This document shows positions 26,551 through 34,931 of a DNA stretch of 64,000 bases, in pieces (positions within the stretch are counted from its first letter, which is position 1; every line of letters begins with the position of its first letter). The notes beneath the pieces are model-generated. The model had not been told where the DNA came from. It searched no databases and was given only the letters and a program-made list of their open reading frames with translations. Made by a program: the position numbers and the translations under genes. This DNA comes from Candidatus Eremiobacterota bacterium (GTDB lineage Bacteria > Vulcanimicrobiota > CADAWZ01 > Ess09-12). Location of the stretch: assembly GCA_031082125.1 (NCBI GenBank), contig JAVHLM010000024.1, positions 62,357 through 126,356 on the forward strand. Reading direction: 5' to 3'.

Positions 26551-29016
26551 GTGCCCCGCCGGGAGGTGAAAAAGTCACGGCGACCCATTGACATGGTTTC
26601 TCTCCCATGGGATGATCTCCTTATGAAACACTTTCTTCCCTTCGAGCAGGTGCGGCAGTCCCATGGGAGCACCCTTGGGAATAAAGGGTACACGCTGGCC
26701 CTTCTCTACAGGAAGGGGTTTCCCGTGCCCCGGGGATACTGCCTTCCCTCCACGGCAGGGAAGGAATTCATGGATCCCCTGGTGGCAGCGCATGAGCTTT
26801 ATCTTCTTCCTACCGGGGAGCAGCGGCGCCGCCTTGGCGCTCTTCGTGACTCCATCAGGGGGAGCCCTGTGCCTCCTGGTATCGCCGCTGATATCACCGA
26901 GCTTTTCTCCCTTCTTGAAGGTCCTTTCATCGTGCGCTCTTCGGGATCCGATGAAGACGGGACCCTTGCCTCCTTCGCAGGGGTTTTCACTACGGTAAGC
27001 CCCGTCTCTTCTCCCGGGGAACTGGAGGATGCCATACGGCATGTGTGGGCATCGCTCTGGTCCCATGAAGCTTTTGTGTACCGGGAGGTCCACCATATCC
27101 CTCCCATGAGCGCTTCAATGGCGATAGTGGTGCAGAAAGAAATCAGCCCCGCTCTTTCCGGGGTGCTCTTCACGGTAAATCCATTGAGCGGTGACCATGA
27201 AATGGTGATCAATGCCCATGAGGGTCACGGAAGGCTCATAGCCGAGGGAAGCGTAACCCCCACGGAATATCTTTTGAGAGCGCAGGCGCCCCCGGGGACT
27301 TGCCCGGTTGAAAGAAGAGGGAAGCTTGAGCTCCCCGGTGAGCTTGTTGAATCGCTTGCCGGGACGGGGAGATCTCTTGAGAGGCTTTTCGGCTGGCCCC
27401 AGGATATAGAATGGGGCTATGACGGCACCCTCTGGATCTTCCAGTCCCGTCCCCTTTCCTCATCCCCGGGGTGCCGCTGGGTCCATGATCCCCTGGTGGA
27501 CGTGGTGCCCGAGTTCCTTACCCCTTTTGCTTCTGATTTTTACAGGGAATATATCGGAGGGAGGATGGGAGCGCTATACCGGGAGCTTGGAATAAGGCTT
27601 CCCGCCCTCCCCCTGGTGAGAGAGTTCGGCGGCAAGCTTTACCTGAGCACGTGCATTGAGAGTGCCGTCATGGAGCAGGCAGCTTCAGAGCAGGGGCGGG
27701 CCCGTCATATGGCGGCAGCCTTTTCGATGCTGAGAACTCTGCAGGGCAGGCTCTGGGATTACAGGGCAAAGATGGAGAGCCTGGCCCTGCGGGGCGAAGA
27801 AGGGGGGGGTGATCCCTGGGAGCTTCTCCGTGAAGCCCGTGAGCTCATATGCCGCAATGACCCTGCCCTCTTTATCACGCACCTTTACGGGTATTTACGC
27901 GAATCTCTTGCCCGGCTCCTTCCCGGGGGAGGAGCTTCATCGCTTGACACGCTTGAGGAGGCCCTCGCCCCGGGCCCCGGAAGTTCTTTTGAAGAAGCGC
28001 TTTTCGATGATCTTGCCCTCCTTGCCGGTGAGCTTGCTTCCGGATTTTCACAGCCCTGCGCCGTGAATGAGCAGGCAGCTCTTCTCTCCCATCCCGGGGT
28101 GCACCGTTTCAGGCATACCTATCGCTACTGGTCTGACAGGCCTCTTGAGCTTCAGCACGGCAGGCTCGGGGAAAATGACGGGCTTTTCCTGGCTCTCATG
28201 AGGAGCAGTGCATTGGAGGGGCGGCGAAAAGCCGCGAAGAGAAGAGAGGCGTGCCGTGAGAAAGCACGGCAGAGCCTCTCGGAGCTCAGGGCTCTTCTTC
28301 GCTTGGCGGCAGGGCAGAGCTGCGGGGAGGACCTTCTTGAATGGCTCCTCTTTCTCTCCAGGGAGAGAGAAGAGCAGAGGCGGTACACCATGGTTGCCGC
28401 GGCACTCCTGAGGACCCTCATGCGGCAGGGGGCCCGCATGCTCATCAGGCAGGGTTTTCCTGAAGACCTGGAGGAAGGCATATTCTTTCTCACTCTCGAT
28501 GAATTTGGGAGTGTAAAGGGAGCACACTCCCATGCCGCCTTATGGCAGGCCCATTATCGGCATGTAATGGAGGAGAGAAAGCGGCTCCAGACCATGGGGC
28601 TTCCCGACGAGTTTGAAGGGCTCGTGCCCAGAATCCACCGCTCGCAAGGGGCGCCGCTTTTTTCCGGTGAATCTCTTAAAGGAATCTCGCTTTCCCGGGG
28701 GCGTGTAACGGCGCCCTGCAGAGTTATGGATGACTCCTTTTCCATGGAAACTTTCCAGGGAGGGGAGATTCTCGTGGTGCCAAGAAGCGATCCCCTCTGG
28801 GCCGCGCTTTTCCCCCTTGCGTCGGGCTTTATCACCGGAACGGGAGGGCCTCTTTCCCATGGCGCCATCCTGGCCCGTGAATTCAAAATCCCCGCCGTGA
28901 GCGGTATGACTTTCCTTGTCTCTCATGTAAAGACCGGCGATATTCTTACTATTGACGGTGATGAAGGCACAGTAATGCTCCATGGGTCCTGCGGGGAAAA
29001 AAAAGAAGAGGCGTAA
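26551..29016 (+). CDS. rifampicin phosphotransferase-like PEP-utilising enzyme
   Basis: An 821-residue enzyme with three parts. An N-terminal ATP-grasp domain holds GNKGYTLALLYRKGFPVPRGYC, FIVRSSGSDEDG and WIFQSRPL near 325. A middle region of about 350 residues lacks known motifs. The C-terminus is a swivelling phosphohistidine domain, GTGGPLSHGAI with His770. The order ATP-grasp, acceptor domain, His domain without a PEP barrel matches rifampicin phosphotransferase and related dikinases rather than PEP synthase. The acceptor could be an antibiotic or another hydroxylated molecule. The start is uncertain (GTG 26551, ATG 26593 or ATG 26623). It diverges from the carbamoyltransferase gene. Confidence 0.75.
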   Translation: MPRREVKKSRRPIDMVSLPWDDLLMKHFLPFEQVRQSHGSTLGNKGYTLALLYRKGFPVPRGYCLPSTAGKEFMDPLVAAHELYLLPTGEQRRRLGALRDSIRGSPVPPGIAADITELFSLLEGPFIVRSSGSDEDGTLASFAGVFTTVSPVSSPGELEDAIRHVWASLWSHEAFVYREVHHIPPMSASMAIVVQKEISPALSGVLFTVNPLSGDHEMVINAHEGHGRLIAEGSVTPTEYLLRAQAPPGTCPVERRGKLELPGELVESLAGTGRSLERLFGWPQDIEWGYDGTLWIFQSRPLSSSPGCRWVHDPLVDVVPEFLTPFASDFYREYIGGRMGALYRELGIRLPALPLVREFGGKLYLSTCIESAVMEQAASEQGRARHMAAAFSMLRTLQGRLWDYRAKMESLALRGEEGGGDPWELLREARELICRNDPALFITHLYGYLRESLARLLPGGGASSLDTLEEALAPGPGSSFEEALFDDLALLAGELASGFSQPCAVNEQAALLSHPGVHRFRHTYRYWSDRPLELQHGRLGENDGLFLALMRSSALEGRRKAAKRREACREKARQSLSELRALLRLAAGQSCGEDLLEWLLFLSREREEQRRYTMVAAALLRTLMRQGARMLIRQGFPEDLEEGIFFLTLDEFGSVKGAHSHAALWQAHYRHVMEERKRLQTMGLPDEFEGLVPRIHRSQGAPLFSGESLKGISLSRGRVTAPCRVMDDSFSMETFQGGEILVVPRSDPLWAALFPLASGFITGTGGPLSHGAILAREFKIPAVSGMTFLVSHVKTGDILTIDGDEGTVMLHGSCGEKKEEA

Positions 29017-29027
29017 GCCTCTTCTTT
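28997..29027 (-). terminator. terminator of the EF-hand gene, inside the end of the convergent CDS
   Basis: On the minus strand an 11-bp perfect stem, AAAGAAGAGGC and GCCTCTTCTTT with a four-base loop, merges into a run of eight T. The hairpin overlaps the last codons and the stop of the plus-strand PEP-utilising gene, and may terminate both transcripts. Confidence 0.8.
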
Positions 29028-29047
29028 GCTGCTCTTTTCCTTATGAG

Positions 29048-29830
29048 TTATGCCTGAGCGTAAGCATAGGCGCCGTAGCCTCCATATCCGCCGTAGCCGC
29101 CGCCGTAACCGCCGCCGTAACCGCCGCCGTAGCCGCCGCCGTAACCGCCACCGTAGTTCGTGTTGCAGCCGTAGTAAGGCGGGTACCAGGGCCTCTGCTG
29201 TTGCATCTGGGTGTAATTGTTCCTGGGATCGACATAGTCAATGCTTCCCCTGCCGAACCAGCCTGAGGGGAAGTTATAAACGCTGTGGGTCTCGTTCTTA
29301 TCAAACTTTCCGTCCTGGTTCGAGTCAACTCCCACGCGGGCCCCGGCCTTGTCAAGCTCTTCGGCGCTGAGTTTTCCGTCGCCGTTCTTGTCAAATTTTT
29401 TCATCTTTTTCTCATAGCCCTTGGCCTTGATTCTCTCGAAAAAGCTCACCTTTCCGTCGCCGTTCAGGTCGTAGTCGCCGCCGAAGGCTTTCATCATCTG
29501 GTTGCTCTTTTCAATCTCCTTGGTGGAGAATTTCCCGTCGTGGTTTGAATCAAAAGCGATGACGCCATCCTGACCTTTCTGATACCTGCCGTCTCCGTTG
29601 AGATCGAGGCCGTAGCCCTTGGTGTCCTGTTTGAACCAGAGATGATTGTGCTGGCCCACGTTAGCGTCGGGCATATTCTGGTTCCACGTGGTAAAGCTCT
29701 GCCAGGGGTTCCAGTACTGGGGCGGATACTGAGGCATGCCGGGATAATAACCTCCCCCGCCGGGGAATCCTGGCATGGGGGGATAGTAGGCACCCGGGGG
29801 AAGCTGGGGATAATAAGGCTTCGCAATCAT
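29048..29830 (-). CDS. EF-hand calcium-binding protein with Gly/Tyr repeat tail
   Basis: A 260-residue protein. Residues 1-50 are Pro/Tyr/Gly-rich. Five EF-hand-like loops follow: D76 (DLNGDGRYQKG), D94 (DSNHDGKFSTKE), D121 (DLNGDGKVSFFE), D147 (DKNGDGKLSAEE) and D169 (DSNQDGKFDKNE), each with the Asp/Asn, Gly and closing Glu spacing, though the first is imperfect. The tail, about 225-260, is tandem GGGY units. No signal peptide is seen. The tail and head resemble surface or adhesive proteins. It has its own promoter with upstream TGTTAACA sites and its own terminator, hence is monocistronic. Calcium binding is a strong inference; function is unknown. Confidence 0.75.
   Translation of the reverse strand: MIAKPYYPQLPPGAYYPPMPGFPGGGGYYPGMPQYPPQYWNPWQSFTTWNQNMPDANVGQHNHLWFKQDTKGYGLDLNGDGRYQKGQDGVIAFDSNHDGKFSTKEIEKSNQMMKAFGGDYDLNGDGKVSFFERIKAKGYEKKMKKFDKNGDGKLSAEELDKAGARVGVDSNQDGKFDKNETHSVYNFPSGWFGRGSIDYVDPRNNYTQMQQQRPWYPPYYGCNTNYGGGYGGGYGGGYGGGYGGGYGGYGGYGAYAYAQA
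29087..29154 (-). repeat. 12-bp tandem repeat coding for GGGY
   Basis: Tandem near-identical 12-base units (plus strand CCGCCGCCGTAA/G) within the 3' part of the EF-hand gene. Copy number can change without shifting frame, so the tail length is likely variable between strains. Confidence 0.7.
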
Positions 29831-29869
29831 TTTTTTACTCCTCCTTGTTGACAGATCTCGCTTAATGCA

Positions 29870-29898
29870 TGTATCACTTCATTTTCTAGTATGGTAAA
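29870..29898 (-). promoter_or_regulatory. sigma70-type promoter of the EF-hand gene
   Basis: Minus strand TTTACC (29893-29898), a 17-bp spacer, and GATACA (29870-29875). The start codon is 39 bases beyond the -10 and is preceded by AAGGAGG. Confidence 0.5.
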
Positions 29899-29919
29899 GG
29901 GGGTGAAATGTAAAATCTA

Positions 29920-29957
29920 TGTTAACTTTTATAGGAGATTTGTTAACAAAGGTAACA
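29920..29957 (-). promoter_or_regulatory. TGTTAACA-type operator array upstream of the EF-hand gene
   Basis: TGTTAACT (29920-29927), TGTTAACA (29941-29948) and GGTAACA (29951-29957). The first two copies start 21 bases apart, two helical turns, and the array lies 21 bases upstream of the -35 box. It is the same motif as at 982, 51892 and 60026. Confidence 0.5.
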
Positions 29958-29971
29958 AGTGTCCCCGTATC

Positions 29972-30007
29972 AATCGAAAAACCGGCCCTGAAGCCGGTTT
30001 TTCGATT
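29972..30007 (-). terminator. strong bidirectional hairpin terminator
   Basis: AATCGAAAAACCGGC (29972-29986) and GCCGGTTTTTCGATT (29993-30007) form a perfect 15-bp stem with a six-base loop, with A and T runs on the two arms. It follows the stop of the 35-codon minus-strand ORF by two bases and insulates the EF-hand promoter from it. Confidence 0.8.
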
Positions 30008-30009
30008 AT

Positions 30010-30117
30010 TCATTGGGGAATTTGCCAAGGGATGATATTCTTTTTTTTGTGCGGGCTTCCCCGCACGGTGATGGTGATTTTCACCTCCTTACCTGAGTTC
30101 CTGGTATCTATGTTCAC
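30010..30117 (-). CDS. candidate small protein, 35 residues
   Basis: A short minus-strand frame from GTG 30117 to TGA 30010-30012, just ahead of a perfect terminator. AAGGAAGGA lies directly upstream of the GTG. The product starts MNIDTRNSGKEV, continues with an alternating-hydrophobic strand KITITV and ends NIIPWQIPQ; it is basic, with no membrane segment. The frame stays open upstream for another 17 codons. Support comes from the ribosome site, the terminator spacing and an amino-acid pattern that looks protein-like. A remnant of a longer gene is the main alternative. Confidence 0.4.
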   Translation of the reverse strand: MNIDTRNSGKEVKITITVRGSPHKKKNIIPWQIPQ

Positions 30118-30331
30118 CGTCCTTCCTTCAGTGTTTCTTTCATCTTCTCTATCACCTGCGGCGATGAATTATTGCTGAAAAATTAATGAAAAATCCGTGA
30201 AATTGAATATATCCTGTAAAATATTTGTAAATTGAAAAGGTATCTTTTGTGCCAAGATGGAAACATGATGAGGAATCAAGAGGAGGGTGAAAGCCTTGTA
30301 CCGCCTGCCGCTGAAGGAATGGAGATGCACC

Positions 30332-31024
30332 ATGGCAAGAGGTATCCCTTCGACTGTGGCTGCCGTTGTCTTTCTCATGGTTCTCATGGTGTGCGCCTCT
30401 CCCTGCTGGTGTGCCTCCTTTTCACCCCTCATCCTCACTTCAGCCAATGTGGGCCAGTTTGAAAAAATGCTCAAGGCCGCCGGGGAGAAAAGCTGCGTCG
30501 TGGTCCAGGTGAAACCGGAGCTCTTTGACGAAAAGAAGGCGAAAATCCTTATGAACTGGGTCTCTCTTGGGGGGACACTCTGGTTCTATGACTCCCGGCT
30601 TGCCTCCTATTTCGGGATGAAGGCCGATCCCTTCGAGGCGAAGGACTTCCCCTACAAGAAAATGGAAGCGGAATATGGTTCGGAAAAGAATTTTTCCGGG
30701 ATCGCCGTCGGATGCGAGGCCCAGGCCACCGGCACCGTCACCATGGGGATAAGGAAGGTGGTGACCTTCGTGCTTGAAGTGGAGAAGAACAGGTTCAGTG
30801 CCGTCAGGGACGGAGAGGGAGTCACGCCCTTTCTCAAGATAATGAAAAGCGACAGTTACTGCATCGCGGCCATGAAGGTCGAAGGGTGCGGGAAGGTGAT
30901 CTTCAAGCCCCTGTTATGGGAAGATCAATACGACGGCAGAGACTTTCAGCGCAAGCTCTCAGAGTATTCCTCGAAAAAAAGCGTGCCCTTTTTCAAGGGT
31001 CCGGAAGCAGAGGGGAAGAGGTGA
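30332..31024 (+). CDS. secreted hypothetical protein
   Basis: A 230-residue protein with a clear signal peptide (MARGIPSTV, a hydrophobic core VAAVVFLMVLMVCA, cleavage probably before SFSPL). The mature part reads SANVGQFEKMLKAAG, KILMNWVSLGGTLWFYDS and GFDxx-free mixed alpha/beta sequence. The LGGTLWFYDSR segment resembles the class I glutamine-amidotransferase-like DUF4159 fold, but similarity is weak. GGAG lies seven bases before ATG 30332; a TTG at 30296 with AGGAGG is an alternative start. The HEAT-repeat gene follows after 31 bases, so the two are probably co-transcribed. Confidence 0.6.
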   Translation: MARGIPSTVAAVVFLMVLMVCASPCWCASFSPLILTSANVGQFEKMLKAAGEKSCVVVQVKPELFDEKKAKILMNWVSLGGTLWFYDSRLASYFGMKADPFEAKDFPYKKMEAEYGSEKNFSGIAVGCEAQATGTVTMGIRKVVTFVLEVEKNRFSAVRDGEGVTPFLKIMKSDSYCIAAMKVEGCGKVIFKPLLWEDQYDGRDFQRKLSEYSSKKSVPFFKGPEAEGKR

Positions 31025-31055
31025 GTTTCTTGCTCCGTGAGGGAAGTGGATCTCT

Positions 31056-34000
31056 TTGAAAAAGAAAGGCTGGTTCAAATCGCTTATTGAAGGCTTTACA
31101 GGAGGGGGCTATGATTTCAATACCGCTGCAGGCTGTATTGAGGCCCTTGCAGATGCGAATTATGAGCTCCGCCTGAAGGCACTCCAATCATTGCTGGCAC
31201 TGGGTGAAGTTCCTGATCCTGAGCCGCTCATCAAGGCTGCCCTCAGTGACGAGAGCATGCCTGTCAAGGAACTTGCCTGCGAGGTGCTGGGAACCCTCAA
31301 GGTTGCTGACGCCCGTGCCCCCCTTCTTTCGCTTCTCGAGGCGGATGACCCATGGATAAGGGTGAAAGCGGCTCAGTCACTTGTTGCCATGGGTGCCGAA
31401 GATATCGTCGGCCCGATAAAGGAGGCATTTCATATCACCCAGGGCGATGCCCGCAACATTCTCGCCGTGACGCTCTCCAACCTGGGTGATGACGAGGCAC
31501 GCAAGGAAGTCCTGGAAACCAGGGTGGAGAAGAAAAAAAAGTCGCAGTCCACAGATGCCATCATTGAAAAGCACCTTGAAGAGACGGAGAGGGAAACAAA
31601 GAGAACCGTCTTCGGGATAATGAGCGAAAAGGATGACCAGAGAGCCTTCAGCTACTTTACCATTGCGAGGAGAGAGAAAGACGAATCGGCGATAAAGCTT
31701 CTTATTGCCCTCATTGATGAGCCCGATGAGAAGATAGCCGTGCAGGCCCTCATCGGCCTCAGCCTTCTCGAAAAGGCTGATTCTGTCGTAGAAGGTCTCA
31801 TTAAAGGTCTTGGCAGCAAGTCCCTGGCAGTGAAAAAGAAGGCTCTTGAAGTGCTTGCCAGGATTGATCGCGACGATGTGATGACCGCCCATATAAGCTT
31901 GATTAATGACGGGGATCCTCAGGTGCGGGAGGGTGTGGCCGGCTATCTGCTTGCCCATCAATCCCCGGAGGTGACGGCCCTCCTCATGAAAAATCTCCCC
32001 TCAAGGGACATGAAACTCCGGATTAATTCAGCAATGCTGCTGGCAAGGATGGAAGAAGATGCAGCACTGCCGCTCATCAAGATGATTCTTGAGGATAAGA
32101 ATACGCCCGGGCAAGCGCTCACCGACCTCATAGAGGTATGGCCTCTCCGGAGTTTCCAGTTAATCCATGACACCCTCCCTTCGCTTTTCGCGAGGGGAGA
32201 CAGGAATGTTCTCAAAAGCATCGGGGACTTCTTCTGCAGGCTGGAAGACACAGGCCACTGGGAATGGCTTATCCCCCTCATCAAGCACAGCGATCCGCGC
32301 GTGAGATACGGAGCGGCATACATTATCAGCAAGATCAGCGATTTGAAATCAGCTGAATCGCTCGTGATACTGCTTGATGACCCCTATGACGAGGTGAGGG
32401 TGCAGGCAGCCCGGTCCCTGATGGGCTTCCCCTATGAAAAGTTCGGCCCCTCCCTGGAGAGAGTCATCCACCACGACAAGAATCCTGAAGTGAAAAAGGT
32501 AGTGCTTGAAGCCCTCTTTGAGCAACGGCGGGAGGAATCCCTTTCCTTTTTTCTTGCCATTACCGGGGGAAATGACCTGGTGCTCCGTCTCAAGGCGATC
32601 AAGATGCTGGGAGAATACGGTGGGGAAGACGTTATTGTCGAAAGGCTGAAAGAGCTTATCGATGACAGGGATCCCAGGGTGGTCTTCTGTGCCATCGGCT
32701 CCCTTTTTCGCGTGAACAAAAAGGCTCTCCTGGAGCTGGGAAAGCGCCCGGTGGGCATAGTCACGGCTTTTCTCAATGACAGCAAGCAGCCCTTTGTGCT
32801 GAGGAAGGAAGCCGTTGAGACACTCAGCGTTCTTGAGCCCGAGGGCAGCATCACCCTCTTCTCCGAGATACTGAAAAAAGGAGAGGACAAGGCGCTCTGT
32901 GCCGAGATAATAGGCTCCATGGGAAAAATCAAGCTTCCCGTCGCCTCCCGTATTATTCTGAGAGCCCTGGATCACGAAGAGCCCGCCATCAGGAAGAAAG
33001 CCATAGAGGCGCTGCCGGATACGGACTTGAAGCCCTCTTCTGTGATTGTCCCCCTTGTGAAGCTTATAGAGCGTCTTCCCAGCGATGATCCCGCCCTTCC
33101 CGTCGGAATCGCCTATGTGAAGAACGCTCTCTTTTCCTATCCCGACATCAGGATACTTGATTCCCTCTCACAGCTGTCACGGAAAGACAGCGTGACGGTC
33201 CGCAGGTTCGCCATTATGGCGCTTGCGCTCCTCGGTGCAACCCAGGCCAGGGAAATTTTTGCAAGAGCGCTCTCCGACGAAGCCTTTTCCGTCCAGAGGG
33301 TCGCGGCCTTCGGTCTGGCCCTCCTCGGCGATCCCCGCTCATCGGGAGCCCTTATTGAAATCCTGAGGGAAAAAGTCTTTCCTGACGATGCTGCCGGCGA
33401 GAGGGATGATGAGCTTGATCTTGCCGCCAAGATTTTTAATGATTTTGAGGGTGATTCGCACCTCATGCGCCCTCCCCGTGTTGACGGAGCCGATGAGGAA
33501 GCGGTGAGGAGGCTTCGCCTTGCGGCGTCAGCGCGGCTTCTGGGAAGAATGAAGGAAAACAGGGCTTTCAATATCCTCAGGGAAATGATGAATGACAGAG
33601 ACCGGAAAGTAGCGGCAGCAGTGATTCATGCCCTGGGAGATATAGGTGAGGAGGAGATCGTGCCTCTTCTTTTCCGGATAAAATTCGGCATCAATGATCA
33701 TGAGATTCAGAAGGCCGTGGATTTTGCCCTTGACCGCTTTGGTGATCGCATTGAAGATTCCCTCCTCAATTTTGTGCTCTCCGAGGACAGGGCCATCAGG
33801 GAGGAGGCCCTCAGAAGGCTTGCCCTGCTGGGGGTGCTTGCGGCTGAGAAGCCTTTCCTCAAGTGCCTCAGGGAGGAGCATTGGCAGGTGAGGAGGTGGG
33901 CAGTCCGCGGCCTTGGGAACATTGCCACTCCCAAGGGGCAGGAGGCTCTCATACCGGCTCTCAAGGACCCCCACCCTGTCGTGAGGCTTGAAGCGGCGAG

Positions 34001-34931
34001 AGCCCTGGGCAGAATGAGAAACCGCGATATTCTTCAGCCGATTTTCTCCCTGGTCCATGATCCTGACAGGCACGTCCGTGAGGCACTGCCCGGAATTCTT
34101 GGTATTTACGAGGAATCCGTGGTAGGGGAGACGCTCTATCAGCTTATGTCAGATTCCTCAATGGTGGTGAGAGCTGAAAGCTGCAGGGTCCTGGCGGGAA
34201 TGATGTCCAAGAGGTCCATACCGCGCTTCATGGACCTCATTGCCTCATCGGGGGGCTTTGACCGCATATGGGCGCTCCTTGCCATCGTGAAATTGAAGGA
34301 TCCTGAAAGAGTTGAAGATATAGTGGCGTACCTCGATGAGGAGGGGGATCTGGACCCCCGGGAGATAGTGGCCTTTGACAAGGGAGAGCTTTCTCTGAAG
34401 GCATTTTCTCCCGAAGAGAGGCGGGCCGTCTCAACAGGCATTCTTCCGGCTCTTACCCTCCCATGGGAAGATTTTGAAGACCTCAGGCGGAGAGATAAAT
34501 CTGTGCTGGACTGGTATGGAACAGGGGCCTTGAGGGAGCAGTTCGTGGGGGTGCCCATCACGGTAAGGATGAGAGAGTATCTCAGTGCGACGGAGGTTCT
34601 CGGAGAGATTGGGGGATATTATGCTCTCGAGGTTCTCGAGCGACTCCTCTCTCACCATAACGATGAGGTAAGGGCGATGGCCGTTGCCTCCTGCGCCGCC
34701 ATAGGGGCCGAACAGGCGTACAAGCTTATCATGAAGAACTTCGTCGAAGGAGAAGAAGAGATCCCGCACAAGGTCAGGATGCTTGCCCAGAATCCCAAGA
34801 TGGAAGCTTTCAAAGAGTATCTCAGCGATATAGAGAAGCGCGAAGACCTCGATCCAGTGAAGCGGGTAAGGATAAGGATACTGCTCGGCACCACGTCGCT
34901 CCTCAGGAGCTCACAGTCTGCTGAGAGATGA
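31056..34931 (+). CDS. giant HEAT-repeat protein
   Basis: A 1291-residue cytosolic protein made almost wholly of HEAT/PBS-lyase-type alpha-hairpin repeats of about 30-31 residues. Typical units include DDPWIRVKAAQSLVAMG near 90, DDPYDEVRVQAARSLMGFP, DPHPVVRLEAARALGRM and HNDEVRAMAVASCAAIG near the end. I see no catalytic motif, signal peptide or membrane helix. Such solenoids serve as binding scaffolds. Translation seems to start at TTG 31056. The 3' end overlaps the convergent GspF gene by 21 bases. The partner is unknown; the upstream secreted-protein gene is a candidate by linkage only. Confidence 0.85.
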   Translation: MKKKGWFKSLIEGFTGGGYDFNTAAGCIEALADANYELRLKALQSLLALGEVPDPEPLIKAALSDESMPVKELACEVLGTLKVADARAPLLSLLEADDPWIRVKAAQSLVAMGAEDIVGPIKEAFHITQGDARNILAVTLSNLGDDEARKEVLETRVEKKKKSQSTDAIIEKHLEETERETKRTVFGIMSEKDDQRAFSYFTIARREKDESAIKLLIALIDEPDEKIAVQALIGLSLLEKADSVVEGLIKGLGSKSLAVKKKALEVLARIDRDDVMTAHISLINDGDPQVREGVAGYLLAHQSPEVTALLMKNLPSRDMKLRINSAMLLARMEEDAALPLIKMILEDKNTPGQALTDLIEVWPLRSFQLIHDTLPSLFARGDRNVLKSIGDFFCRLEDTGHWEWLIPLIKHSDPRVRYGAAYIISKISDLKSAESLVILLDDPYDEVRVQAARSLMGFPYEKFGPSLERVIHHDKNPEVKKVVLEALFEQRREESLSFFLAITGGNDLVLRLKAIKMLGEYGGEDVIVERLKELIDDRDPRVVFCAIGSLFRVNKKALLELGKRPVGIVTAFLNDSKQPFVLRKEAVETLSVLEPEGSITLFSEILKKGEDKALCAEIIGSMGKIKLPVASRIILRALDHEEPAIRKKAIEALPDTDLKPSSVIVPLVKLIERLPSDDPALPVGIAYVKNALFSYPDIRILDSLSQLSRKDSVTVRRFAIMALALLGATQAREIFARALSDEAFSVQRVAAFGLALLGDPRSSGALIEILREKVFPDDAAGERDDELDLAAKIFNDFEGDSHLMRPPRVDGADEEAVRRLRLAASARLLGRMKENRAFNILREMMNDRDRKVAAAVIHALGDIGEEEIVPLLFRIKFGINDHEIQKAVDFALDRFGDRIEDSLLNFVLSEDRAIREEALRRLALLGVLAAEKPFLKCLREEHWQVRRWAVRGLGNIATPKGQEALIPALKDPHPVVRLEAARALGRMRNRDILQPIFSLVHDPDRHVREALPGILGIYEESVVGETLYQLMSDSSMVVRAESCRVLAGMMSKRSIPRFMDLIASSGGFDRIWALLAIVKLKDPERVEDIVAYLDEEGDLDPREIVAFDKGELSLKAFSPEERRAVSTGILPALTLPWEDFEDLRRRDKSVLDWYGTGALREQFVGVPITVRMREYLSATEVLGEIGGYYALEVLERLLSHHNDEVRAMAVASCAAIGAEQAYKLIMKNFVEGEEEIPHKVRMLAQNPKMEAFKEYLSDIEKREDLDPVKRVRIRILLGTTSLLRSSQSAER

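Noticed and set aside
29087..29154. Tandem GC-rich repeats as a CRISPR array
   Set aside because: Units are 12 bp without unique spacers and encode an in-frame GGGY tail.
30049..30066. Hairpin GTGCGGG/CCCGCAC as a terminator
   Set aside because: The T run precedes the stem on the plus strand and becomes an A run after the stem on the minus strand, so neither direction has terminator layout. It probably lies within the small ORF.
29891..30178. 95-residue plus-strand frame across the intergenic region
   Set aside because: It runs through the perfect terminator and the operator array and has no ribosome site; composition is not protein-like.
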